Assembly: GCA_018824925.1 (NCBI GenBank)
Contig: JAHJFH010000192.1
Coordinates: forward strand, 1-11,334
DNA: 11,334 bases
DNA from: Thermoplasmatota archaeon
GTDB lineage: Archaea > Thermoplasmatota > E2 > DHVEG-1
Direction: 5' to 3'
Shown here: positions 1 to 6,992 of the stretch, one piece after another
How positions within the stretch are numbered: the stretch's first letter is position 1
Layout of the letters: the number at the start of each line of letters is the position of its first letter
The notes under the pieces: generated by a model
Databases searched by the model: none
Told to the model about the DNA's origin: nothing
Seen by the model: the letters and a program-made list of their open reading frames with translations, nothing else
Translations under genes and position numbers: made by a program

Positions 1-142
1 CGCCACATTCAATTTTAACTAGAATATCATATTCACCAAATAGTGGATGTACCTCTGTTATCTCTGGAATTGACCCGAGTTTTTCATATACTAATTTCTC
101 ATGTAAAGGGCTGATACTGATCAATGCAAAACCTATTGCCAT
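1..142 (-). CDS. Stand-alone Lrp/AsnC ligand-binding (RAM) domain protein, partial (C-terminus beyond the window)
   Basis: The reverse strand reads 47 codons from an ATG at 142 to the window edge without a stop. The start MAIGFALIS, followed by a helix-like stretch, then IPEITEVHPLFGEYDILVKI, is the beta-alpha-beta pattern of the Lrp/AsnC effector domain (RAM), in which the GEYDI segment is conserved. No helix-turn-helix precedes it: the frame stays open upstream but gives nothing domain-like, so this looks like the roughly 75-80-residue stand-alone type common in archaea. Such proteins form ring oligomers and bind amino acids; their role is usually unknown. A TATA-like box lies about 33 bp upstream of the ATG, and there is no ribosome site, which fits a leaderless or short-leader transcript. 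It diverges from the 2-oxoacid oxidoreductase operon, so an amino-acid or 2-oxoacid sensing link is possible but only inferred. Confidence 0.75.
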   Translation of the reverse strand, partial: MAIGFALISISPLHEKLVYEKLGSIPEITEVHPLFGEYDILVKIECG

Positions 143-168
143 AGGTGTAGTACATACGCTAGGACGGT

Positions 169-179
169 CATATATTTTT
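169..179 (-). promoter_or_regulatory. TATA-type promoter of the RAM-domain gene
   Basis: On the minus strand GGAAAAATATATG lies here, resembling an archaeal purine-rich BRE followed by a TATA box. Its centre is about 33 bp from the ATG at 142, which predicts transcription starting a few bases before the start codon. Confidence 0.45.
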
Positions 180-258
180 CCTTCATGACCGTTTAAAGCG
201 CCAAAAAGATTATGAGCGACAAATATGTTTAAGCACGATTGTAACTGGGGAGTTAATA

Positions 259-1983
259 GTGACAAAAAAAGGGGGCTGTGATCCTAAAGGAGTATCCATT
301 GTGTTATGCGGAGCAGCGGGGCAAGGCATTCAAACTGTTGAGTCCTTGTTGGCATTATTAGCTTATCACACAGGGTTTTTTGTATTTTCAACAAAAGAAT
401 ATATGTCTCGAGTCCGTGGTGGTGTAAACTCAACGGAAATACGTATCGCATCATCACCCGTAAAGGCATATATTGATCGTATTGATATTTTAGTTGCTTT
501 AAGTCCGGAATCCATTTTACATACATATCATCGTGTGAGCAAAAACACAATGATCTTAGCTGATACAGAGGCAATTGGTAAAATAAAAGATGATTCTATT
601 GTTGACATTCCTTTACAGAAGGTAGCAAAAACAGTTGGTAGTCCTGTAGTAGCAAATACTGTTGCTGTAGGTATATTATCCGCCATGTTGAAAATTCCGT
701 TGGATACAGTTCTTTCTTTTGTACATTCCTTTTTTTCAAAAAAGAAACAAACAGTAGTGGACCTGAACATCTCAGCTGTTACAAAAGGGTATACAATTGG
801 AAAAAAATTATCACTCCCCCCAAATATAATAGAAAAATTATCCTCAATAGGAAATCAGAAGAAGTTAATGTTATTGAATGGAACACGAGCGATTTCTATT
901 GGTGCATTAACTGGGGGATGTTCGTTTATTTCATCATATCCTATGTCACCCTCAACAGGAGTGCTAACAACATTATCACAGCTTTCTCATCGGTTTGACA
1001 TAATAACTGAGCAAGCTGAGGATGAAATCGCCGCGATAAATATGGCATTAGGTGCATCATATGCTGGTGCTCGATCAATGGTGACAACATCTGGTGGCGG
1101 TTTTGCGCTGATGATTGAGGGAGTTAGTTTAGCCGGGATGCTTGAACAACCAGTGGTTATTCATGTTGCTCAACGACCCGGCCCAGCAACGGGACTCCCC
1201 ACAAGAACTGAGCAAGCAGACCTTGAATTAGTGCTTTATGCGGGTCATGGTGAATTCCCACGAGTTATTTATACTCCAGGAACCGTCTTAGAGGGAATAC
1301 AATTAACTCACAAGGCTTTCAATATGGCAGATGCATATCAGATTCCAGTATTTGTGTTAACAGATCAGTATTTTGTCGATTCATACTATTCATCAGAGCC
1401 AGTTGATATAACAACATTGTCAAACGAATATTATGTTGAAACTACCACAAAAAGATATAATCGTTATGCTCTCAATAAGTCCGGTATCTCCCCACGAGGA
1501 ATTCCTGGTCAAGGAACCGGTCTTGTTGCTGTTGATAGTGATGAACATGATGAAACTGGTCGTATTACAGAAGATGTACATATGCGATCTCAAATGGTAG
1601 AGAAACGACTTAAAAAACTTAAAGAAATTAAAAAGGAAGCAGTACCCCCAACATTTATCGGAAAAAAAAATTGTTCAACCCTTGTTATTTGTTGGGGATC
1701 TACCATTCATATCGTTAATGAAGCTGTGGAATGTTTAGATGATGATACGGTTGGAATATTACATTGTTCTCAAGTATATCCCCTTCATCCCGACGTCAAG
1801 AAATATTTATCAAAAATATCCTTGGGGATCTGTGTTGAAAACAACGCAACAGGACAATTCCAACGATTACTATTTCGAGAAACAGGTATAATGGTTGAGC
1901 ATAAAATCCTTCAGTATAATGGTCTACCATTTTCAGTAGAGACTATCTATTCACAGTTACATCAGTTACTCCGAGGTGGATAG
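259..1983 (+). CDS. 2-oxoacid:ferredoxin oxidoreductase, fused gamma-alpha subunit (KorA/IorA-type)
   Basis: Large subunit of a two-subunit 2-oxoacid:ferredoxin oxidoreductase, which oxidatively decarboxylates a 2-oxoacid with CoA and passes electrons to ferredoxin in the cytoplasm. Residues about 12-190 are the gamma domain (CGAAGQGIQT near the start, then SRVRGGVNSTEIR). Residues about 195-390 are the alpha pyrimidine-type domain, with YPMSPST at 227-233 corresponding to the YPITP loop that contacts substrate/CoA in characterised enzymes, followed by RPGPATGLPTRTEQAD. The motif GLVAVDSDEHDETGRI and the C-terminal domain (VENNATGQF) are typical of the fused family. At 574 residues the length is normal. 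The start is GTG at 259 with GGGGAG at 247-252 as ribosome site. It ends in TAG, and korB begins one codon later in the same frame. The exact 2-oxoacid (2-oxoglutarate, pyruvate or branched-chain) cannot be decided from sequence alone. Confidence 0.93.
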   Translation: MTKKGGCDPKGVSIVLCGAAGQGIQTVESLLALLAYHTGFFVFSTKEYMSRVRGGVNSTEIRIASSPVKAYIDRIDILVALSPESILHTYHRVSKNTMILADTEAIGKIKDDSIVDIPLQKVAKTVGSPVVANTVAVGILSAMLKIPLDTVLSFVHSFFSKKKQTVVDLNISAVTKGYTIGKKLSLPPNIIEKLSSIGNQKKLMLLNGTRAISIGALTGGCSFISSYPMSPSTGVLTTLSQLSHRFDIITEQAEDEIAAINMALGASYAGARSMVTTSGGGFALMIEGVSLAGMLEQPVVIHVAQRPGPATGLPTRTEQADLELVLYAGHGEFPRVIYTPGTVLEGIQLTHKAFNMADAYQIPVFVLTDQYFVDSYYSSEPVDITTLSNEYYVETTTKRYNRYALNKSGISPRGIPGQGTGLVAVDSDEHDETGRITEDVHMRSQMVEKRLKKLKEIKKEAVPPTFIGKKNCSTLVICWGSTIHIVNEAVECLDDDTVGILHCSQVYPLHPDVKKYLSKISLGICVENNATGQFQRLLFRETGIMVEHKILQYNGLPFSVETIYSQLHQLLRGG

Positions 1984-1986
1984 TCA

Positions 1987-2841
1987 ATGACAAAATCATT
2001 GTTTGATCGTGGTAAAATTGATATAGCTTGGTGCCCAGGGTGCGGAAATTATGCGATTTTAGAAGCAGTTAAATCCGTGCTTGCTGATTTAGCAATTCCA
2101 CAAAAGCATATCGTTTTCGTCTCTGGTATCGGCCAAGCTGCTAAACTTCCACAATATCTCAAGGTACATTATTTCAATGGATTACATGGTCGTGCATTAC
2201 CCCCTGCAACAGGAATCAAATCCGTAAACCCGAAATTAACGGTTATAGCTGAGAGCGGCGATGGTGACATGTACGGAGAGGGGGGCAATCATTTTATACA
2301 TTGTATCCGCCGCAACCCAGATATTACCAATATTGTACATAATAACATGGTATATGGACTCACCAAAGGACAAGCATCACCAACAAGCTCGTTGGGATTC
2401 CATACACCCATACAGGTCAATGGAGTGATTTTAGAACCGTTTAACCCCCTAGCTATTGCAGTTGCATTGGATGCATCATTTGTTGCAAGAACGTTTACCG
2501 GTGATCCAACACATATGCAAAAAATCCTCAAATTAGCGATACAACATAAGGGGTATGCTTTAGTTGATATCTTACAACCTTGTGTTTCATTTAATAAAAT
2601 AAATACCCTTCATTGGTTCAAAGAACATACGTACTATGTGGATTCCTCATATAATCCCCGCAATAGGTCTAGTGCTTTCTCAAAAGCACTGGAAATGGAT
2701 CATTTTCCACTAGGGGTGATTTTTCAGAATAATCGACCAACCTTTGAAGAACAATTACTGGTCTATAAAAAAAATAAAAACTCATTAATAACACGACAAC
2801 ATGATATAAAGAAACTACAAGAACTATTATTAGAGAATTAA
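1987..2841 (+). CDS. 2-oxoacid:ferredoxin oxidoreductase, beta (TPP-binding) subunit
   Basis: The TPP and iron-sulfur subunit partnering the preceding gene. The TPP/Mg site reads GDGD at 91-94 and continues through GEGGN to VYGLTKGQ at 122-129. Three cluster-type cysteines are visible: C16 and C19 in CPGCGN and C199 in LQPC. The position where many family members have another cluster cysteine (GIGC) is Gln50 here (GIGQAAK); I recall this variant from a bacterial/archaeal subfamily, so it is probably natural. The C-terminus (PLGVIFQNNRPTFEEQL) is also family-like, and 284 residues is the usual size. It starts 3 bases after the korA stop, and its ribosome site GAGGTGG at 1974-1980 lies inside the end of korA, so the two are translationally coupled. 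Confidence 0.93.
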   Translation: MTKSLFDRGKIDIAWCPGCGNYAILEAVKSVLADLAIPQKHIVFVSGIGQAAKLPQYLKVHYFNGLHGRALPPATGIKSVNPKLTVIAESGDGDMYGEGGNHFIHCIRRNPDITNIVHNNMVYGLTKGQASPTSSLGFHTPIQVNGVILEPFNPLAIAVALDASFVARTFTGDPTHMQKILKLAIQHKGYALVDILQPCVSFNKINTLHWFKEHTYYVDSSYNPRNRSSAFSKALEMDHFPLGVIFQNNRPTFEEQLLVYKKNKNSLITRQHDIKKLQELLLEN

Positions 2842-2868
2842 TGCTTTATTGAGGAAATCAATAGTACT

Positions 2869-3441
2869 ATGGACGTAACAACAACAATTCACCAACGGCG
2901 AGCATGTCGATCATTTGATCATTTCAGAATAACCCAAGATCTTATCGTTGATTTATCCCATCATGCCCAACTTGCACCCTCCCGTTTCAGCAACCAATCC
3001 TGGCAGTTTGTCTTTGTATATGATACAAAAACAATCAATGAGTTGTATGAGGCATTATCATCGGGTAATGCATGGGCAAAAGATGCCTCTATGATTATTG
3101 TGGTACATTGTAAGAAAACGGATGATTGTGTGATTCATGACCGAAAATATTTTCTGTTTGATTCCGGATTGGCTACCGCATTTCTTATTTTACGTGCAAC
3201 CGAGTTGGGATTAGTTGTTCATCCTATCGCTGGTTTTAGTCCAACAAAAACGCGAGAGATTCTTAATATCCCTGAGGATCACGAAGTTATTACCCTGGTT
3301 ATTGTTGGTAAACATGCTTCTATTATTAAATCAGTTTTATCTGAAAAACAGTCCAGAGACGAGCAATCACGACCTCCACGATATCCACTAACTGATTTTA
3401 TTTCCTATAATCGATATGGACATCGCAATCATGATGGGTAA
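2869..3441 (+). CDS. Nitroreductase-family flavoprotein
   Basis: A small FMN-dependent nitroreductase-fold protein (190 residues, typical for the compact class). The N-terminal RRACRSF at 10-16 matches the RRSxRxF FMN-phosphate motif, and APSRFSNQSWQF matches the PSxxNxQPW segment. The C-terminal half carries the usual dimer and flavin helices (GLATAFLILRATELGL) and the strand ending in LVIVGKHA. These enzymes use NAD(P)H or other donors to reduce quinones, nitro compounds or flavin-linked substrates; the substrate is not deducible. It lies 27 bp after korB on the same strand, probably in the same transcript, with GAGG at 2851-2854 as a rather distant ribosome site. Its stop lies 3 bp from that of the convergent PAC2 gene. 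Confidence 0.85.
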   Translation: MDVTTTIHQRRACRSFDHFRITQDLIVDLSHHAQLAPSRFSNQSWQFVFVYDTKTINELYEALSSGNAWAKDASMIIVVHCKKTDDCVIHDRKYFLFDSGLATAFLILRATELGLVVHPIAGFSPTKTREILNIPEDHEVITLVIVGKHASIIKSVLSEKQSRDEQSRPPRYPLTDFISYNRYGHRNHDG

Positions 3442-3444
3442 TAC

Positions 3445-4224
3445 CTAGCCGTACATCTGTGTTGGTAAGGGGGGGATACTAGGTGCTGTTGGTTTCGCTT
3501 GTTGCATCGCCATACGAATTTGATCCTCAATTTCTTTTGCTGCTTTATATAGAGGCTTTGGATCTATTTTAATTTCAGGAAGCATTTTATCAAGTTTTTC
3601 TACAAGAAGTGCTGCAGCATGTGAATCTGGGTAATTCAGTTCCGTCTCAGCTAGTAGACATATCACATCTTTTTGAAATAGGTGTCCCATGTAGAGCAAT
3701 ACACCTGTAACACCTGTAATCATGCCTTCTTGTGTAATGTCAATCTTATATTTTTTTAATTCTTTATTCATCTCAAGTGTTGAAGCGACACCAAACACCT
3801 TTGGTTTTTTATCCTTACCTGAGCGTATTGCATGCATACCCTCTAAGGAAAGAATGATTTTACATCCCTTGTTTTCAGCCCAGCTAAAAATTTCGTCAGC
3901 AAGAGGTTTAATTGTCTCCATCTGGGGCATAAATTCTGATATAATTATAGCTAGACGTTTGCATGAATCATCAGGTCCACAGCGTTTTTTTCCTGCGTAA
4001 ATACGAACGGGTGGCGCTGGTAAACCCTTATGAATTACTGTTGCAGGCATAAATTTACTAGAAATTATTGCACCGATTGGTTCTAACTTAAGTTGATCAA
4101 TGATAAAATGACCTGCAATTGAACTGACAAGACCAACTGTTGGAAAAGCGACAATTAGTAGTGAATCTGATAAATCTACATCTTTGTATTCAAGAAATTT
4201 AATATCTTCCATAGTGGCATGCAT
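3445..4224 (-). CDS. PAC2-family protein (archaeal proteasome-assembly-chaperone homologue) with C-terminal HbYX motif
   Basis: The N-terminal strand LLIVAFPTVGLVSSIAGHFI, then GAIISSKFMPATVIHKG and LAIIISEFMP, is the PAC2 fold (COG1938/COG2047 type), and LSLEGMHA with VTGVLLYMG belongs to the same family. Homologues in Pyrococcus (PbaA/PbaB) associate with the 20S proteasome, and eukaryotic PAC2 is an assembly chaperone. The extreme C-terminus is Met-Tyr-Gly after a proline-rich linker (about residues 245-256). This fits HbYX (hydrophobic-Tyr-any), the tail with which activators and chaperones dock into alpha-ring pockets. I start at ATG 4224 (259 aa): it has a TATA box 22-26 bp upstream and so fits a leaderless mRNA. 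TTG 4227 and ATG 4212 are alternatives. The stop is TAG. Confidence 0.88.
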   Translation of the reverse strand: MHATMEDIKFLEYKDVDLSDSLLIVAFPTVGLVSSIAGHFIIDQLKLEPIGAIISSKFMPATVIHKGLPAPPVRIYAGKKRCGPDDSCKRLAIIISEFMPQMETIKPLADEIFSWAENKGCKIILSLEGMHAIRSGKDKKPKVFGVASTLEMNKELKKYKIDITQEGMITGVTGVLLYMGHLFQKDVICLLAETELNYPDSHAAALLVEKLDKMLPEIKIDPKPLYKAAKEIEDQIRMAMQQAKPTAPSIPPLPTQMYG

Positions 4225-4234
4225 CAATTTGATG

Positions 4235-4252
4235 CTATTTAATAATATATGC
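4235..4252 (-). promoter_or_regulatory. TATA-type promoter of the PAC2 gene
   Basis: The minus strand carries GCATATATTATTAAATAGC, with the TATA core about 22-26 bp upstream of ATG 4224. No ribosome site follows, which agrees with leaderless translation. Confidence 0.45.
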
Positions 4253-4261
4253 TAAAAAAAT
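4253..4261 (-). terminator. Possible T-run terminator after the HAD gene
   Basis: About 40 bases after the HAD stop codon the minus strand has a run of seven T (A7 on the plus strand). Archaeal termination often occurs at such runs. It lies just upstream of the PAC2 TATA box, so it may separate the two genes. Confidence 0.3.
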
Positions 4262-4302
4262 GCTACTTTTTTATCTGTTGTTTTTCATTTTTAATATCAA
4301 TG

Positions 4303-4908
4303 TTATGGGGGTTTAATTAACCTAAGCAGATCGCTAAGATCAGCTATTGTTGAATCTCCTTGTATCTTTTTACCAATAATCGTACAACCGGCTCTATAAG
4401 CAGCTTCGATATCACTAGATGTATCCCCAATCATGAGGGCTTCAGAGGGGTGAATCTTGAGACGTCGGCAGGCTTCATAAATAAGATCAGGATACGGCTT
4501 AGCCTTTTTTACTTCATCACTACAAACAACGGTCGTAAAATATTTGTTTATCTGTAATCGTTTTAGAAGAGGATGGGTGCAGTTTGATGGTGTGTTAGTA
4601 ATAATAGCTTTCTGGAATGCATCAAGATTTTGAAGGGTGCTTATAGTATCCTCGTAAAGAGTAATAAATGAAAAATATTTATGATAAATATTCGCACAAA
4701 AAGTGGCAATACCTAAATCCATGTTTTGATGTGGAAGAATATCCTTAAGATCGTGTCCCCAGTATCGCTCAGTAAATTCCTTTTTTGTTATCCTTGGGTA
4801 ACCATAATAGTGAAACGCTTCGTTCAACGACATCCACCAGGAATCAATAGAGTTTATTAAAACGCCGTCAAAGTCAAAGAGGAGAGCTTTTGGCCGATAG
4901 TAGTTCAT
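4303..4908 (-). CDS. HAD-superfamily phosphatase (phosphoglycolate phosphatase-like)
   Basis: All four HAD motifs are present: FDFDG with the nucleophile D12 and acid D14, T104 in IITNTP, K137 in KKAKPYPD, and GDTSSD with D162 and D166. A helical cap sits between motifs I and II (about residues 20-90), as in the phosphoglycolate phosphatase/beta-phosphoglucomutase group (COG0546). At 201 residues it is slightly short but complete. It should be a Mg-dependent cytoplasmic phosphatase for a small phosphorylated metabolite; the substrate cannot be named. The start is ATG 4908, with no ribosome site and a TATA-like GAAAACTTTTTTTTA about 35-40 bp upstream (minus strand). It diverges from yjbQ. Confidence 0.87.
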   Translation of the reverse strand: MNYYRPKALLFDFDGVLINSIDSWWMSLNEAFHYYGYPRITKKEFTERYWGHDLKDILPHQNMDLGIATFCANIYHKYFSFITLYEDTISTLQNLDAFQKAIITNTPSNCTHPLLKRLQINKYFTTVVCSDEVKKAKPYPDLIYEACRRLKIHPSEALMIGDTSSDIEAAYRAGCTIIGKKIQGDSTIADLSDLLRLIKPP

Positions 4909-4980
4909 AGATATATGTGTGTGGGGTATCTAATGGTGTAAAAAAAAGTTTTCTATAGCATAGGTGATTCAATAATGTCG

Positions 4981-4987
4981 AAGGAGG
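4981..4987 (+). promoter_or_regulatory. Strong ribosome binding site deciding the yjbQ start
   Basis: AAGGAGG is complementary to the 3' end of archaeal 16S rRNA and lies 11 bases before ATG 4999. It falls inside the longer reading frame from ATG 4975, whose extra residues (MSKEDYFT) are not family-like, so translation most likely starts at 4999. Confidence 0.7.
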
Positions 4988-4998
4988 ATTATTTCACA

Positions 4999-5409
4999 AT
5001 GAAACAGATAACGATTCAAACGCGATACCGATCTGAATTAATTGATATCACCGATCAGATACAACAATATATTATTGATCTGGGTTTGATAACGGGATTT
5101 GTGGTGGTTTATGTTCCGCATACAACTGCGGGTGTAATTATTAATGAGGGCACAGACCAAAGTGTACAAAAAGATCTCCTACACTTTCTTGATCGATTGG
5201 TACCCCCAGATAAAAGATATCATCATGCTGAAGGGAATAGCGATGCACATATCAAAGCAAGTATCATAGAATCATCTGTAACGATAATACTAGAACAGGG
5301 TAAACTAGTTTTAGGCACATAGCGGCGAATTTTTTTCTTTGAGGGAGATGGCCCACGTTCACGCAAGATATTTGTAACACATTATCTCAATAATGAATCG
5401 TCAGATTAA
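4999..5409 (+). pseudogene. yjbQ: YjbQ/UPF0047-family protein interrupted by an in-frame TAG at a conserved Trp
   Basis: From ATG 4999, chosen because AAGGAGG precedes it, the frame gives 107 residues of clear YjbQ family sequence: VPHTTAGVIINEG (metal-site/thiamin-phosphate-type motif), HHAEGNSDAHIKAS and GKLVLGT, then TAG at 5320-5322. The same frame continues for 28 residues (RRIFFFEGDGPRSRKIFV and onwards) to TAA at 5407-5409. That is the family's normal C-terminus, where members read GTWQ-hydrophobics-CEFDGPR. The TAG thus occupies the invariant Trp codon (TGG to TAG), and the restored length of 136 residues matches the family. Options are a nonsense mutation, a sequencing error, or amber recoding or suppression such as pyrrolysine. 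Two other genes here use TAG as an apparently true stop. The family's function is poorly defined; thiamin-phosphate synthase activity has been reported for some members. Confidence 0.8.
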
Positions 5410-5441
5410 TCAGCAAGTAATGGTTTGTATTAGTCGATAAA

Positions 5442-6821
5442 ATGAAGACGTACGATGTGATTGTAATAGGTTCTGGATCAGGAATGACCGTTGTTGACGG
5501 CGCTCTCAATCATGGGTTATCAGTTGCCCTCGTGGACCACGGCCCCTTAGGCGGAACGTGTCTAAATATTGGCTGTATCCCCTCAAAGTTACTCATATAT
5601 CCAGCTGATCGAGTGGTAGAAATTCAGGAAGCACAAAAACTTGGAATTTCAGCTCAAATAACAGATATCGATTTTGCAGGAATAATGAATCGAATGCGAC
5701 AAAGTATTTCAGAAAGTCAGCACCATATGCGACTCGGCATTGGTCATATTCCCTTGCTTGATTATTATGAAACAACCGGTCAATTTATTGATGACTATAC
5801 CCTCACGGTAGGTAATGATACAATTCGTGGGAACAAGATTTTTATCGCTTCGGGAGCCCGCCCCATAATACCCCCACTTAGCGGATTAGAAACCTGCACC
5901 TATTTAACAAATGAAAATATCTTTCAACTGAAAAAAAAACCAGAAAGCCTTGTAATAATTGGCGGGGGGTACATCGCCGCCGAGTTCGGCCATTTTTTTG
6001 CATCAATGGGAACCAAAGTCACAATTTTTCAACGAGGGTCACGGATGTTAACAGCAGAGGAACCCGAGATCTCGGAATTACTAATGAAAAAACTTGGTGA
6101 ACGTTGCACTATTTATACTAATACAGAAGCTATAGAGGTGCAGTGTCATAAAAAGGGCTATACAGTACTAGGAAAAAAACAGGATGGCGCATTAGTTGAG
6201 GTTACATCTGAACAGTTTATGGTAGCCGCAGGTCGACAATCTAATGCAGATAGGTTACAAGTTGAAAAAACTGGTGTCACAGTTGATAATCATGGCTTTA
6301 TCAAAGCAAACGAATATCTTGAGACCACTAAGAAGAATATCTGGGCATGGGGTGATGTAATTGGCAAAGCAATGTTTCGACATTCTGCGAATAACGAATC
6401 AGAGCTTGCGTGGCGTAACGCAGTTCATAAGCAAAAAATAAAGATGGATTACCGGGTAATACCCCATGCTGTATTTTCCTCCCCACAGATCGCTGGTGTT
6501 GGATTAACACAGGAATTGGCAGCCCAAAACTATGATATCCTGGTAGGAACTGCACGATATACGGATGTCGCGAAGGGCGAGGCTATGCAGGAGTTTGATG
6601 GGTTTGCAAAAGCAATTGTAGAACGAAACTCTGGTAAAATTCTTGGGTTTCATATTATAGGACCCTACGCACCGATTTTAATCCAAGAGGTTATTGATAT
6701 TATGGCATTAAACGGCGGTGTTACACATATTGCTCAAGGAATGCATATACACCCCGCATTACCCGAACTTATCATGGCTACACTCGGACGTCTGCAAGAA
6801 ACAACCAAAAATAGTGAATAA
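5442..6821 (+). CDS. Dihydrolipoamide dehydrogenase-like NAD(P)H disulfide oxidoreductase
   Basis: Class I pyridine-nucleotide disulfide oxidoreductase (COG1249) of 459 residues, full length. The FAD Rossmann motif is at 7-14 (VIGSGSG) and the redox disulfide C40/C45 sits in GGTCLNIGCIPSK. SGARP at 137-141 and GGGYIAAE at 174-181 (the second Rossmann) follow, then WAWGDV for FAD, and the partner-subunit catalytic pair H437/E442 in HIHPALPE. After the second Rossmann the end of the strand reads FQRGSR rather than the ER/EK usual for NAD-only enzymes, so NADPH use is possible. No lipoyl or E2 genes are nearby. The short active-site spacing and HIHPAL ending also resemble mycothione reductase-like members, so it may reduce a low-molecular thiol, or lipoamide. 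No good ribosome site precedes ATG 5442. Confidence 0.88.
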   Translation: MKTYDVIVIGSGSGMTVVDGALNHGLSVALVDHGPLGGTCLNIGCIPSKLLIYPADRVVEIQEAQKLGISAQITDIDFAGIMNRMRQSISESQHHMRLGIGHIPLLDYYETTGQFIDDYTLTVGNDTIRGNKIFIASGARPIIPPLSGLETCTYLTNENIFQLKKKPESLVIIGGGYIAAEFGHFFASMGTKVTIFQRGSRMLTAEEPEISELLMKKLGERCTIYTNTEAIEVQCHKKGYTVLGKKQDGALVEVTSEQFMVAAGRQSNADRLQVEKTGVTVDNHGFIKANEYLETTKKNIWAWGDVIGKAMFRHSANNESELAWRNAVHKQKIKMDYRVIPHAVFSSPQIAGVGLTQELAAQNYDILVGTARYTDVAKGEAMQEFDGFAKAIVERNSGKILGFHIIGPYAPILIQEVIDIMALNGGVTHIAQGMHIHPALPELIMATLGRLQETTKNSE

Positions 6822-6831
6822 AACTCTTATC

Positions 6832-6954
6832 TTAAGCAAGACCTTTAATAGCCGTGACACAGCCCTTACAGATTTTTTTAACCTTGCCTTTAATAGTGAT
6901 ATGTTTTATGTTTTCTTTTGGTATATCACAATTGCATATTTCACACGTTGTCAT
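6832..6954 (-). CDS. 40-residue CxxC/CxxC zinc-ribbon protein
   Basis: A short gene of 40 codons plus TAA. Cysteines C4, C7 and C9 lie near the start and C29 and C32 near the end (CEIC-N-C ... ICKGC), followed by VTAIKGLA. The two CxxC knuckles separated by a basic beta-type stretch (HITIKGKVKKI) form a minimal zinc ribbon. The ribosome site GGAGGG at 6962-6967, seven bases before ATG 6954, strongly supports translation. It lies 38 bp downstream of the desulforedoxin-like gene on the same strand, so both are probably co-transcribed. I do not know its function; small ribbons like this may bind nucleic acid or a protein partner, or simply hold Zn or Fe. Confidence 0.72.
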   Translation of the reverse strand: MTTCEICNCDIPKENIKHITIKGKVKKICKGCVTAIKGLA

Positions 6955-6961
6955 ATAATAT

Positions 6962-6967
6962 CCCTCC
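6962..6967 (-). promoter_or_regulatory. Ribosome binding site of the 40-residue zinc-ribbon gene
   Basis: GGAGGG on the minus strand lies seven bases upstream of ATG 6954. It is the main evidence that this very short frame is a real gene. Confidence 0.7.
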
Positions 6968-6992
6968 ATAATAAATAATCTTAGCTACAAAG

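Noticed and set aside
4975..4998. Earlier ATG start for yjbQ
   Set aside because: AAGGAGG at 4981-4987 lies inside this extension and points to ATG 4999. The extra residues are not family-like.
6718..6978. Plus-strand open frame of 86 codons over the end of the flavoprotein gene
   Set aside because: It overlaps the conserved HIHPALPE end of the flavoprotein and the antisense of the 40-residue zinc-ribbon gene, which has a strong ribosome site. No family resemblance is seen.
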